A DNA stretch of 52,832 nt from Bacteroidales bacterium (GTDB lineage: Bacteria; Bacteroidota; Bacteroidia; Bacteroidales; UBA932), in contig JAFUMO010000049.1 in NCBI GenBank assembly GCA_017482565.1, positions 1 through 52,832 of the forward strand, written 5' to 3'. The stretch's first letter is position 1. Every line of letters starts with the position of its first letter. Shown piece after piece: positions 42,005 through 50,572 of this stretch. A program made the translations under genes and the position numbers. The notes under the pieces are model-generated. The model had not been told where the DNA came from, searched no databases, and worked only from the letters and a program-made list of their open reading frames with translations.

Positions 42005-43447
42005 TTGAAGAAGCTGGACCTTTTTGTACTCAAGTCCTTTCTCGGACCATTCATGATGACATTCCTCATCGTGCTGTTTGTCCTTATGCTGCAGTTTCTG
42101 TGGCTCTACATAGATGAACTTGTAGGGAAGGGACTGGGCTTGGGCGTGATATTTGAGTTCCTGGGTTGGGGAAGCGCAACATTGTTCCCGCTTGCCCTGC
42201 CCCTTGCAACCCTGCTCGCTTCCATCATGACAATGGGAAGCTTCGGTGAGAACAATGAGCTGCTTGCAATGAAGGCTGCCGGCATCCCTCTGCTGAGGAT
42301 ACTTGCCCCGCTCATGATACTTTCAGTATTCATAAGCATTGCCGCCTTCTTTGCATCCAATAACCTCATTCCTGTGGCTTACGAGAAGATCTACACCCTC
42401 AGGGATGATATAGGCAAGACCAAGGAGGAGATTAAGATACCTACAGGCATCTTCTACAACGGCATTGACGGCTATACCCTCAGGATTGTTGACAGGGACA
42501 ACGAAAGCGGAATGATGTATAACGTGATGGTCTATGACCACAGCAAGAATGAGGGAAACATAAGCCTTACCGTGGCAGATTCGGGAATGATACGGACAAG
42601 CCTGGACAAGACCAACCTCACTTTCACCCTCTTCCACGGCACCAATTACGAGGAGAGCAACCAGGTTAATGTGAAGGACAGCATATACACACTCCAGACA
42701 GTCTACTTTGACATGCAGGAGGTGGTGATTCCGCTAAAGAACTATGCCTTCCAGAAATCCGACAAGTCCAAATACAACAACGAGATAATGACCAAAGGGC
42801 TCGCCCAGCTGAAGGTTGACGAGGATTCGCTCAAGATACAGCTGGAGAAGACCTTGGGCCAGCTTGTAAGGCGTGCGACATATGCTGACAATCTGCAGTA
42901 CTCTTCCCAGCTGGACACTTCCGCCAGGATACAAGGCAAGTTCAAGGGGATGATAAGTGCCGATTCCCTCTTCAAATGGGAGAATACCAAGAGTGAGCAG
43001 GAAGCCCTCAGGAGGGCCATGAGCCAGCTGAACCAGCAGATTTCAAACACCAGGTACTACCCACAGGAATATGACCAGATAGCCTACCCGCTAAGGAAGA
43101 CCATCCAGGAGGGATTCAGAAAATTCACCCTCTCCATAGCCTGTATCATATTCTTTTTCATTGGAGCCCCTCTGGGGGCAATCATAAGGAAAGGCGGACT
43201 GGGAACCCCGGTAATTGTCTCCATGCTCTTCTTTGTGATATACTGGGTTGTGGACATAAGCGGAAAGAAACTGGCCAATGACGGAGCCATAACACCGTTC
43301 ATAGGGGCCTTCATCTCCACTTTTGTGCTGTTCCCCATGGGTGCTTTCCTCACATGGAAATCCACCAAGGATTCCGCACTGTTCAATGCAGATTCGTATC
43401 TTGCATTCTTCAAGAATTTTTTCAGCAAAATAAAGCGTAAAAGATGA
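42005..43447 (+). CDS. LptF/LptG-family LPS-export permease (first copy)
   Basis: A 480-residue YjgP/YjgQ-type inner-membrane protein with N-terminal helices (FLIVLFVLMLQFLWLYIDEL), a large periplasmic beta-jellyroll in the middle and C-terminal helices. LptF and LptG with LptB drive LPS from the inner membrane to the periplasmic bridge. The start is a TTG (MKKLDLFVLKSF) with AGGAG eleven bases before it; no nearby ATG fits. A second family member lies at 45150-46244 on the other strand; which is F and which is G is not decidable by eye. Confidence 0.92.
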   Translation: MKKLDLFVLKSFLGPFMMTFLIVLFVLMLQFLWLYIDELVGKGLGLGVIFEFLGWGSATLFPLALPLATLLASIMTMGSFGENNELLAMKAAGIPLLRILAPLMILSVFISIAAFFASNNLIPVAYEKIYTLRDDIGKTKEEIKIPTGIFYNGIDGYTLRIVDRDNESGMMYNVMVYDHSKNEGNISLTVADSGMIRTSLDKTNLTFTLFHGTNYEESNQVNVKDSIYTLQTVYFDMQEVVIPLKNYAFQKSDKSKYNNEIMTKGLAQLKVDEDSLKIQLEKTLGQLVRRATYADNLQYSSQLDTSARIQGKFKGMISADSLFKWENTKSEQEALRRAMSQLNQQISNTRYYPQEYDQIAYPLRKTIQEGFRKFTLSIACIIFFFIGAPLGAIIRKGGLGTPVIVSMLFFVIYWVVDISGKKLANDGAITPFIGAFISTFVLFPMGAFLTWKSTKDSALFNADSYLAFFKNFFSKIKRKR

Positions 43448-44448
43448 GCAACATATCACCCCGTATAGTATATATGGGAACCCCAGAATTTGCGGTGGCA
43501 CCGTTGGACCGCCTTGTAAAGGCCGGCTATGACATTGCAGGCATTGTAACTGTTCCCGACAAGCCGAGCGGCAGGGGACTGAAGATGAACAAGAGCGCAG
43601 TGAAGCTTTACACAGAAGAGCATCTCCTGGAGAAAGGGGTGAAGCTCATGCAGCCCGTATCCCTCAAGGATGAAGGATTCCTTGCGGAACTTAAGGAGAT
43701 TGGGGCAGACATATTCATTGTTGTGGCATTCAGGATGCTTCCGGAAGTTGTATGGTCTATGCCAAGGATGGGGACATTCAACCTGCACGGATCGCTGCTC
43801 CCTCTTTACAGGGGGGCTGCACCTATAAACTGGGCCATCATCAAGGGTGAAAAGAGGAGCGGTGTAACCACTTTCCTTATAGACAAGGAGATTGATACCG
43901 GAAATATCCTAATGCAGAGGGAGTGTCCTATAGAGGAAAGGGAGACCATAGGCACCCTGTACGACAAGCTTATGGAAATTGGCGCAGGGCTGGTTGTTGA
44001 GACAGTTGAAGGCCTGGCTGCTGGAGAGCTGTCGGCAAGGCCCCAGGAGGGAAGGATTACCGGAGCCCCCAAACTCAACCGTGAAAACTGCCGCATAAGG
44101 TGGGATGCTGAGGATGCCTACCAGCCGGGCAGCACATGTGCCCAGCTGACAGACAGGCTTGTAAGGGGCCTCTCTCCATATCCTGCAGCAACCACTGCTA
44201 TGACTGACGGACAGAAGAGCTTTGATTTCAAGATATTCGGCTGTACACCTGTAGACGGCGGCAAAGCCGGGATATCCTCCTCTCCTGCAGGGACAATAAA
44301 GAGTGACGGCAAAAGCTTCATTCATGTCTCTTGTGCTGACGGCTCTCTCCTATCACTGGATGAGATACAGATGGCAGGCAAGAAAAGGATGCCTGTAAAG
44401 GACTTCCTGCTTGGTTTCAGGGATATTGAAAACTTCAGATTCCTATAG
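43444..44448 (+). CDS. fmt: Methionyl-tRNA formyltransferase
   Basis: Formylates initiator Met-tRNA using 10-formyl-tetrahydrofolate. 334 residues. Family motifs: IVYMGTPEFAVAPLDRL at the N terminus, FNLHGSLLPLYRGAAPINWA with the catalytic region (N/H and SLLP loop), and the C-terminal tRNA-binding OB-like domain. It overlaps the permease stop by 4 bases (ATGA), indicating coupled translation. Confidence 0.96.
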   Translation: MSNISPRIVYMGTPEFAVAPLDRLVKAGYDIAGIVTVPDKPSGRGLKMNKSAVKLYTEEHLLEKGVKLMQPVSLKDEGFLAELKEIGADIFIVVAFRMLPEVVWSMPRMGTFNLHGSLLPLYRGAAPINWAIIKGEKRSGVTTFLIDKEIDTGNILMQRECPIEERETIGTLYDKLMEIGAGLVVETVEGLAAGELSARPQEGRITGAPKLNRENCRIRWDAEDAYQPGSTCAQLTDRLVRGLSPYPAATTAMTDGQKSFDFKIFGCTPVDGGKAGISSSPAGTIKSDGKSFIHVSCADGSLLSLDEIQMAGKKRMPVKDFLLGFRDIENFRFL

Positions 44449-44452
44449 AGGC

Positions 44453-45133
44453 ATGGCAGGCAAGAGGATATCAATAGCAATTCTGGCAGACGGCAATTAC
44501 CCCAAGGCTGAATATCCCCTTTCACTCCTTAAAGGGGCGGATATTGTAATCTGCTGTGATGCCTCAGTGCTCAAGCTTGAGGGGATTGATCCGGACTACA
44601 TCGTTGGCGATATGGATACCCTCGCACCCGAATATAAGGAGAAGTACAGGGACATAATCATATGCAGCAGCTGCCAGGAAACCAATGACCAGACAAAAGC
44701 ATTCAGCTTCGCCCTGGGACTTGTACCTCCAGGACAGGAAGCTGACATCCATATTCTGGGCAACACTGGAGGCCGGGAAGACCACACCCTGGGGAATATC
44801 TCCCTCCTGATGGAATATTACAAGAATACGGGAAATGAGGTGGAGCCGTTCGGGAATCTCATGCACAAGGGGATAAATGCCGACATCGTTACTGACAATG
44901 GCATTTTTACCGCACATTATGGTTCATTTGTACAGAAATGCCGCTCCGGGCAGCAGATATCCATATTCACATTTGACAATACGCTTAAGATAAAGTCTGA
45001 GGGACTCAGATACCCTACAGACAATGCATTTTTTGAGTTCTGGTGGAGGGGCACCCTCAACGAGGCCACCGGAAACGAATTCTCCCTTACCCTGAGCCAC
45101 AATGCCCCGGTACTGCTCTTTATGGTATTCTGA
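44453..45133 (+). CDS. Thiamine pyrophosphokinase
   Basis: A 226-residue enzyme that makes thiamine diphosphate from thiamine and ATP. N-terminal ILADGNYPKAEYPL and ICCDAS, then the metal/nucleotide motif YIVGDMDTLAPEY, QETNDQTKAFSFAL and ILGNTGGREDHTLGNI are those of the family. The C-terminal thiamine-binding beta domain ends ...NAPVLLFMVF. The start at 44453 (MAGKRISIAIL) lies 4 bases after the fmt stop; the longer frame would overlap fmt. Confidence 0.93.
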   Translation: MAGKRISIAILADGNYPKAEYPLSLLKGADIVICCDASVLKLEGIDPDYIVGDMDTLAPEYKEKYRDIIICSSCQETNDQTKAFSFALGLVPPGQEADIHILGNTGGREDHTLGNISLLMEYYKNTGNEVEPFGNLMHKGINADIVTDNGIFTAHYGSFVQKCRSGQQISIFTFDNTLKIKSEGLRYPTDNAFFEFWWRGTLNEATGNEFSLTLSHNAPVLLFMVF

Positions 45134-45149
45134 CAATAAAGGAGCCCTG

Positions 45150-46244
45150 CTATTTTGGAGCAATCCTGTACAGGAATACAGCCACAACCGCATATATTGC
45201 GTTTGGAAGCCACAAGGCTATGGCCGGCGGAAGTGCACCTGTATGTACAAACATCTGGCTGAATCTCAGGAAGAGGATGTACGAAAAGCTCAGTGCTATT
45301 CCAATTCCTATATTGAGGCCTATTCCTCCCCTGCGTTTCTGGGATGAAAGCGACACACCTATTACAGTAAGGATAAATGCAGAGAACGGGAGTGCAAAAC
45401 GGGTATGCTTTTCTATGAGGGCATATTTTACCATCTGGTCACCCCTCATCTCCTGAGTGTCTATAAGTTCGTTCAGCTGATAATAATTGAGTGTCTCAAC
45501 TGTCTTCTTCCTCCTGTAGAAGTCATCAATGGTTATCACAAGCGTTGTATCCAGATTGGTCCCCGACTTTATCACCTCGCTGTTGCCTATATACTCCCTC
45601 AGGTGATAGTTCCTGAGTTTCCAGCTCCCTGCTGTAGAGTCCCATCTTGCCGTTTCCGCACTGAGCTTGGACTTTATCCTATGCCCCTCCACACTTTCAA
45701 GCGTAAACTTGTAGGCAGTATTGTTCCATGTACTGAATGACTCTACATACATGAATGTTCCCGGTGATATCTGGTAATGCATGTTGCGTCCTGTATTCTC
45801 ATACTTTTTCTTTATGTATGACTGTTCAAAGTCTATCCTTCCCTTATTGGCGGAAGGTATCACAAACAGGTTGAGCAGAAGGCTGAACAATGCAATTGCA
45901 AATGCCGAAAGCATATAGGGGTACATCATCCTCTTGAAGCTGATTCCTCCTGCCAGAATGGCAATGATCTCAGAGTTGGCTGCAAGCTTGGATGTGAAGA
46001 ATATCACTGCAATGAACACGAACATTGGGCTGAACATGTTCATGTAATATGGGACAAAATTTGCGTAATAGTTGAACACTATCTCCTTGAGGGGAGCACT
46101 CTTGTCAACAAAATCATCAATCTTCTCCGAGATGTCAAAGATGATTACAATACCAATGATGAGGATAATTGCAAAGAAATAGGTTCCTATGAATTTCCTT
46201 ATAATGTATTTGTCTATTGTTGTTATGTTAAAGTTGTACTTCAT
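45150..46244 (-). CDS. LptF/LptG-family LPS-export permease (second copy)
   Basis: A 364-residue YjgP/YjgQ-type permease with helices at both ends (FFAIILIIGIVIIFDI; FSYILFLRFSQMF), coupling helices and a periplasmic domain. Standard family length (~360), shorter than the first copy. It follows tgt by 22 bases, so tgt and this gene probably form one transcript. It is convergent with the thiamine pyrophosphokinase gene; only 16 bases separate them. Confidence 0.93.
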   Translation of the reverse strand: MKYNFNITTIDKYIIRKFIGTYFFAIILIIGIVIIFDISEKIDDFVDKSAPLKEIVFNYYANFVPYYMNMFSPMFVFIAVIFFTSKLAANSEIIAILAGGISFKRMMYPYMLSAFAIALFSLLLNLFVIPSANKGRIDFEQSYIKKKYENTGRNMHYQISPGTFMYVESFSTWNNTAYKFTLESVEGHRIKSKLSAETARWDSTAGSWKLRNYHLREYIGNSEVIKSGTNLDTTLVITIDDFYRRKKTVETLNYYQLNELIDTQEMRGDQMVKYALIEKHTRFALPFSAFILTVIGVSLSSQKRRGGIGLNIGIGIALSFSYILFLRFSQMFVHTGALPPAIALWLPNAIYAVVAVFLYRIAPK

Positions 46245-46266
46245 CCAAAGGACGTTTCAGCTGTCA

Positions 46267-47397
46267 TCAAATCTTTGTTTCCAGTTTCTTTACGGCGGCA
46301 TCCTTCCACTGTGCGAAGTCACCTGCCTTGATATGTATCCTGGCCTGACGGACCACATCCAGGTAGAATGCCAGGTTGTGCTCGCTGGCAATCTGGGCAG
46401 CGAGCATCTCTCCTGCCACAAACAGATGCCTCAGATAGGCCTTTGTATAGATCTTGTCAACAAAAGATGTGCCCTGCGGATCCAGAGGAGAGAAATCGTC
46501 CGCCCATTTGCGGTTACGGATGTTTATCATACCCTCCCATGTGAAGAGCATGCCGTTGCGTCCGTTCCTTGTAGGCATCACACAATCAAACATGTCCACA
46601 CCCCTTGCTATCCCTTCAAGCAGGTTGGCAGGTGTCCCCACACCCATAAGGTATCTTGGCTTGTCCTTTGGAAGGATAGGGTTGAGCACCTCAAGCATCT
46701 CATACATCTTCTCTGTTGGCTCCCCTACAGACAATCCGCCTATGGCATATCCGTCCCTGTCAAGTGACACAGCATGTTCTGCCGCCATGCGGCGCAGATC
46801 CGGATATACACAGCCCTGAACTATCGGGAAGAAGAACTGGTCATATCCATACAGCGGTTCTGTCTCATCAAATCTCTTTATACACCTCTCCAGCCACCTC
46901 TGGGTTAGTTTGAGCGAGTTGAGGGCATACTGGCGTGTTGCATCCCCCGGTGTACACTCGTCAAGGGCCATTATGATGTCCGCACCAATCATACGCTGGG
47001 TATCAACGTTGTTTTCAGGGGTAAAGGTATGCTTTGAGCCGTCTATATGCGACCTGAATGTGCATCCCTCCTCCGTGAGCTTCCTGTTTGCCGCAAGGGA
47101 GAATACCTGGAAACCTCCGCTGTCTGTGAGCATGGGCTTGTCCCAGGAGATGAACTTGTGGAGTCCGCCTGCCCTGTTGATTATGTCCAGGCCGGGGCGG
47201 AGATACAGATGATATGTATTTCCCAATATTATCTGGGCATTGATGTCATTCCTCAAATCCCTGTGGTATACTCCTTTCACCGAGCCTACCGTACCTACAG
47301 GCATGAAGATTGGCGTCTCTATTACTCCGTGGTCTGTATATAAAAGCCCGCATCTTGCAGAAGAGTTGGGATCCTGTGCTATTCTCTCAAAATTCAT
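46267..47397 (-). CDS. tgt: tRNA-guanine transglycosylase
   Basis: Exchanges guanine 34 of GUN-anticodon tRNAs for preQ1, on the path to queuosine. The 376-residue form starts at MNFERIAQDPNSSARCGLLY. The frame is open ~188 codons further upstream, but that part lies antisense to a real gene and is not protein-like. Motifs: MPVGTVGSVKGV, NTYHLYLRPG, MLTDSGGFQVFSL (nucleophile/base-binding Asp), VGTPANLLEGIARGVDMFDC and the zinc Cys/His set near the C terminus (AYLRHLFVAGEMLA). Confidence 0.97.
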   Translation of the reverse strand: MNFERIAQDPNSSARCGLLYTDHGVIETPIFMPVGTVGSVKGVYHRDLRNDINAQIILGNTYHLYLRPGLDIINRAGGLHKFISWDKPMLTDSGGFQVFSLAANRKLTEEGCTFRSHIDGSKHTFTPENNVDTQRMIGADIIMALDECTPGDATRQYALNSLKLTQRWLERCIKRFDETEPLYGYDQFFFPIVQGCVYPDLRRMAAEHAVSLDRDGYAIGGLSVGEPTEKMYEMLEVLNPILPKDKPRYLMGVGTPANLLEGIARGVDMFDCVMPTRNGRNGMLFTWEGMINIRNRKWADDFSPLDPQGTSFVDKIYTKAYLRHLFVAGEMLAAQIASEHNLAFYLDVVRQARIHIKAGDFAQWKDAAVKKLETKI

Positions 47398-47424
47398 ATA
47401 TGCAATGTCATCTTCTATAAACGG

Positions 47425-47432
47425 CAAAAATA
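47425..47432 (-). promoter_or_regulatory. -7 promoter element of tgt
   Basis: The minus strand reads TATTTTTG, 27 bases upstream of the tgt ATG at 47397. It supports that start over the much longer open frame. Confidence 0.6.
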
Positions 47433-47470
47433 ATAAAAATAACTTAATGGGAGAAACACGGTTTTTTATG

Positions 47471-47478
47471 TATATTTG
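47471..47478 (+). promoter_or_regulatory. -7 promoter element of the bifunctional-nuclease-like gene
   Basis: TATATTTG, 22 bases before the ATG at 47501, divergent from the tgt promoter. Confidence 0.6.
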
Positions 47479-47500
47479 TGAGGATTGCACTTGAGATGTT

Positions 47501-48052
47501 ATGAAAAGGATCAGACTTGATATAGGGGCCCTTACAGCCTCTCCGGAAAATGGAGGAAGCTTCATGTTCTTCCTGTACAGGGAAGGGATGGACAAATGCC
47601 TTCCTGTAAAGCTCTCTCCTCCCGATATGCATGCCGTACTGGCCAACTTCAACCAGCAGCAGCCACATGAATCCACCGTGCATGGAGTATTCATCTCCAC
47701 CCTGAGGGAGTTCAGGATAGAATTACTGGAGGTTCTGGTGGTAAGGGAAAGCCAGGATGAACCGTTTGCATGCGAGCTGCTGCTGTTTGATGGGGAGAAG
47801 GAGGTGAAACAGAGAGCCGGCTTCATTGATGGTGTAATCCTAGCCAAGACTTTTGCGTGCCCCATATACATTGAGGAGGATGTAATGGAGAAATATGCAT
47901 CCACCATGGATCTGGTCTCTGAAAAGATAGTGAAGAAGGAGATCCACATACAGAAGCTCAAGGAGGAGCTTTCCGAGGCAATCGCATCTGAGGATTATGA
48001 GAAGGCCGCCCGGATAAGCAAGGCCATAGACAATCTCTCAAAAGAAAAATGA
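47501..48052 (+). CDS. Bifunctional nuclease (BFN/DUF151) domain protein with UVR motif
   Basis: A 183-residue cytoplasmic protein. The BFN domain covers about residues 1-130 (KCLPVKLSPPDMHAVLANFN, GVFISTLREFRIELLEVLVV, SQDEPFACELLL). A C-terminal UVR-type helix follows (LKEELSEAIASEDYEKAARI), as in UvrB/UvrC-interacting proteins. Nuclease activity on DNA and RNA is reported for plant members; the bacterial role is unclear. It is followed by the nucleoside transporter after 19 bases. Confidence 0.88.
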   Translation: MKRIRLDIGALTASPENGGSFMFFLYREGMDKCLPVKLSPPDMHAVLANFNQQQPHESTVHGVFISTLREFRIELLEVLVVRESQDEPFACELLLFDGEKEVKQRAGFIDGVILAKTFACPIYIEEDVMEKYASTMDLVSEKIVKKEIHIQKLKEELSEAIASEDYEKAARISKAIDNLSKEK

Positions 48053-48071
48053 ATATTTTACCTGCCCCACT

Positions 48072-49475
48072 ATGAGGAAATATTTGATTTCAGCCCTATT
48101 CATGCTGCTGTGCACAGCGGCAGCCGCACAGAATGCCGTTCCTGAAAGTCCCTACAAGGCTCTTCTCGTTGGACACACCTTTACATTCTCCATTGCCTCC
48201 CTCCTGAGAGGTATAATTGGCATGGGGGTAATAATAGCTGTATGCTGGTGCTTCAGCATCAACAGGAGGGGAATTAACTGGGGGACAGTGGGCAAGGCCC
48301 TGTTCCTGCAGTTTGCAATAGCTGTTTCCGTACTGCTATTTCCGGCCGTGCAGAGCGTGTTCGAATGGATGGGAGGATTGTTCGTGTCTGTCCTGGACTG
48401 GGCTAAGGCCGGTTCCAGTTTCCTGTTCGGTGGGCTTATGGATACATCCCGGTTCGGATTTGTGTTCGTCTTCCAGATTCTCCCTACAATAATCTTCTTC
48501 TCAGCCCTGATGAGCCTCTTCTTCTACCTCGGCATCATGCAGAAGATTGTACTGGCAATGGGATGGCTCCTTACAAAATTCATGAGGCTGTCGGGAGCTG
48601 AGTCACTCACCTGCGCGGGGAACATCTTCCTTGGGCAGTCGGAGGCCCCTCTGATGGTGAAGGAGTATATCCCCAAGATGACCAGGAGCGAGCTTGTACT
48701 TATCATGACAAGCGGCATGGCCACCATGTCGGGAGGTGTGCTTGCAGCATATATAGGAATGCTGGGTGGAGGTGACAGGATCCTTGAGATTGAATTTGCA
48801 AAGCATCTGCTCTCCGCCTCTGTGATGGCCGCTCCGGGGGCAATAGCCCTTTCAAAGATAATTGTGCCTCAGACTGAAGCCATTGACAATACACTGCAGG
48901 TATCCAGGGAGAGGATAGGGAAGAATATCCTGGACTCCATCTCCAACGGAACTGCAGACGGACTGAAGCTTGCCGCCAATGTTGCGGCCCTGCTCCTTGT
49001 ATTCTACGCCTTGATTGCCGGTGCAAATGAGCTGCTGGGCTGGGTAAGTTTCCCTGCCATGGACAGGTGGATTGGGGAATTGTCGGGAGGAAGATATACA
49101 GACCTTTCCCTGGAAGCCCTGCTGGCATTCATCTTCTATCCTGTAATATGGCTCATAGGTGTGCCTGGAGAGGATATAGGGTTGGTTGGAAGACTCCTGG
49201 GCGAAAAGCTCATCCTTACTGAGTTTGTGGGATACCAGAGCATGGCAGACATGCTGAGGGAGAATGCCTTCCACTCCGCAAAATCTGTTGTGATGGCCGC
49301 TTACGTGCTGTGCGGCTTTGCCAATTTTGCCTCCGTGGGAATCCTGATAGGGGCAGTTGGTGGTATAGCCCCAAACAAGAAGCACATACTTTCAGAATAT
49401 GGTCTGAGGGCTCTGCTGGGGTCTGCCCTGGTTGCCCTTATGTCTGCAGCCATGATTGGTATGTTCATACAATAA
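48072..49475 (+). CDS. Concentrative (CNT-family) nucleoside transporter
   Basis: A 467-residue inner-membrane symporter importing nucleosides with H+ or Na+. The hallmark AGNIFLGQSEAPLMVKEYIP (substrate-binding hairpin) and SELVLIMTSGMATMSGGVL are present, followed by the C-terminal helices (GFANFASVGILIGAVGGIAP). An N-terminal hydrophobic segment with a signal-like Ala cluster (TAAAAQN) precedes the core, a feature common in Bacteroidota copies. It follows the BFN-domain gene, so both may be transcribed together. Confidence 0.93.
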   Translation: MRKYLISALFMLLCTAAAAQNAVPESPYKALLVGHTFTFSIASLLRGIIGMGVIIAVCWCFSINRRGINWGTVGKALFLQFAIAVSVLLFPAVQSVFEWMGGLFVSVLDWAKAGSSFLFGGLMDTSRFGFVFVFQILPTIIFFSALMSLFFYLGIMQKIVLAMGWLLTKFMRLSGAESLTCAGNIFLGQSEAPLMVKEYIPKMTRSELVLIMTSGMATMSGGVLAAYIGMLGGGDRILEIEFAKHLLSASVMAAPGAIALSKIIVPQTEAIDNTLQVSRERIGKNILDSISNGTADGLKLAANVAALLLVFYALIAGANELLGWVSFPAMDRWIGELSGGRYTDLSLEALLAFIFYPVIWLIGVPGEDIGLVGRLLGEKLILTEFVGYQSMADMLRENAFHSAKSVVMAAYVLCGFANFASVGILIGAVGGIAPNKKHILSEYGLRALLGSALVALMSAAMIGMFIQ

Positions 49476-49479
49476 AGGA

Positions 49480-49503
49480 GAAGGACGGTGATGGCCGTCC
49501 TTC
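49480..49503. terminator. Hairpin between the nucleoside transporter and the rubredoxin gene
   Basis: Perfect stem GAAGGACGG/CCGTCCTTC with a 6-base loop, just past both convergent stop codons. The T-tracts on either side are weak, so termination strength is uncertain. Confidence 0.5.
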
Positions 49504-49508
49504 ATTCT

Positions 49509-49670
49509 CTATTTAACCTCCTCAAAATCCTCCTTTCCGGCGCCGCATGCAGGGCATATCCAGTTTGCCTCAAGCTGCTCGAACGGTGTTCCCGGAGGAA
49601 TGCCACCATCAGGATCTCCAAGGGCTGGATCATATATCCAGCCGCATGGCTTGCATAGATACTTTTTCAT
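49509..49670 (-). CDS. Rubredoxin
   Basis: A 53-residue iron protein carrying one electron through Fe(Cys)4. Both knuckles are intact: [20 protein letters not shown] (CxxCG) near the start and [14 protein letters not shown] (CPxCG) near the end, with the usual GIPPGTPFE between them. Frame checked codon by codon from ATG at 49668-49670 to TAG at 49509. It follows the GSCFA gene by 25 bases on the minus strand, so it may be co-transcribed with queG. Likely partners are rubrerythrin or oxygen/peroxide reductases, none of which lie in the window. Confidence 0.93.
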   Translation of the reverse strand: MKKYLCKPCGWIYDPALGDPDGGIPPGTPFEQLEANWICPACGAGKEDFEEVK

Positions 49671-49695
49671 AATGTGCAATATTTAACGTTCATTC

Positions 49696-50571
49696 TTAGA
49701 GAGGCTGCTTCTGTATATGCCTCCCTGCCTTTGTTAAACGCATATTGCTCTCCATTTGTTTAAATTCAAGGGGTGAAATATGGGCATCCCTGAACTTTTC
49801 AAAGATATATTTTACTGCTACAGGGGACGGGTGCACCATGTCCTCCGCATAGAACCTGTAGTCCCTCAGCTCATCCATCATTATTTCATAGGAAGGGAAG
49901 TAGCTGCAGTTGCCGTGGCCTGCCACAACCTCCTCCACTGCCAGCAGGAGCATGGATTTGCTTATCTGGTTTCCGTGGGCTGTATCCTTGAGGTGCCTTA
50001 TGGGACTTACTGTAAAGATGATGTTTTTATCGGGAAGCGAGCCTGCAATCCCATGCAGGATAGATGTACATTCCTGTATAGTCAGGAGCCTCCTGCTGAA
50101 CTCCACTGCAAGCCTCTTGTGGCAGTTTGAGACAACTTGCCCCGTTGCTGCAAGGGAATACACCCAGGCCGTTCCCAATGTGATGATTATGGTATCAGCA
50201 CCCTTGAGGAAGCTGCCCGCCCTGGACAGTTCCCTGTTTGCATTCTCAAGAAACTCTTCTGCAGAACTGCGGGCAAATGAGCTGTGATGCCAGAAGCTGG
50301 CATATCGGGCAGCAGCATTGGTATCGGTAGGGTTTGTCTGTATAACCTCTTCATCCGTAAATGCTTTTCCGGAGAGGATCCTATCAATTGAAGATGCAAT
50401 GGAACACGGGTTATATAGTGTCCCTAAAGGATTCACCAGCACATTGAACCTGTAATCCTGCATCATATTGCCAATCTCAGTGCTGAAGCATGAGCCCAGG
50501 AGCATGATCCTGCTCCCATAATCCAATTTCCTGCCCCCATGGGGCACAACCACCTCCGTAGAAAATTTCAT
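49696..50571 (-). CDS. GSCFA-domain protein
   Basis: A 291-residue protein of the GSCFA family (SGNH-hydrolase-like). The name motif appears as LLGSCFSTEIGNMM near residue 20, and the body includes IIITLGTAWVYS and TVSPIRHLKD, ending with an SGNH-type catalytic D-x-x-H region (AEDMVHPSPVAVKYI). Substrate unknown. The start MKFSTEVVV is chosen since it lies one base after the queG stop; the open frame further upstream is antisense-like and overlaps queG. Confidence 0.9.
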   Translation of the reverse strand: MKFSTEVVVPHGGRKLDYGSRIMLLGSCFSTEIGNMMQDYRFNVLVNPLGTLYNPCSIASSIDRILSGKAFTDEEVIQTNPTDTNAAARYASFWHHSSFARSSAEEFLENANRELSRAGSFLKGADTIIITLGTAWVYSLAATGQVVSNCHKRLAVEFSRRLLTIQECTSILHGIAGSLPDKNIIFTVSPIRHLKDTAHGNQISKSMLLLAVEEVVAGHGNCSYFPSYEIMMDELRDYRFYAEDMVHPSPVAVKYIFEKFRDAHISPLEFKQMESNMRLTKAGRHIQKQPL

Positions 50572-50572
50572 A

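Noticed and set aside
47398-47961. 188-codon upstream extension of the tgt reading frame
   Set aside because: It lies antisense to the BFN-domain gene, is Ser-rich and not protein-like, and the tgt -7 element at 47425-47432 sits inside it.
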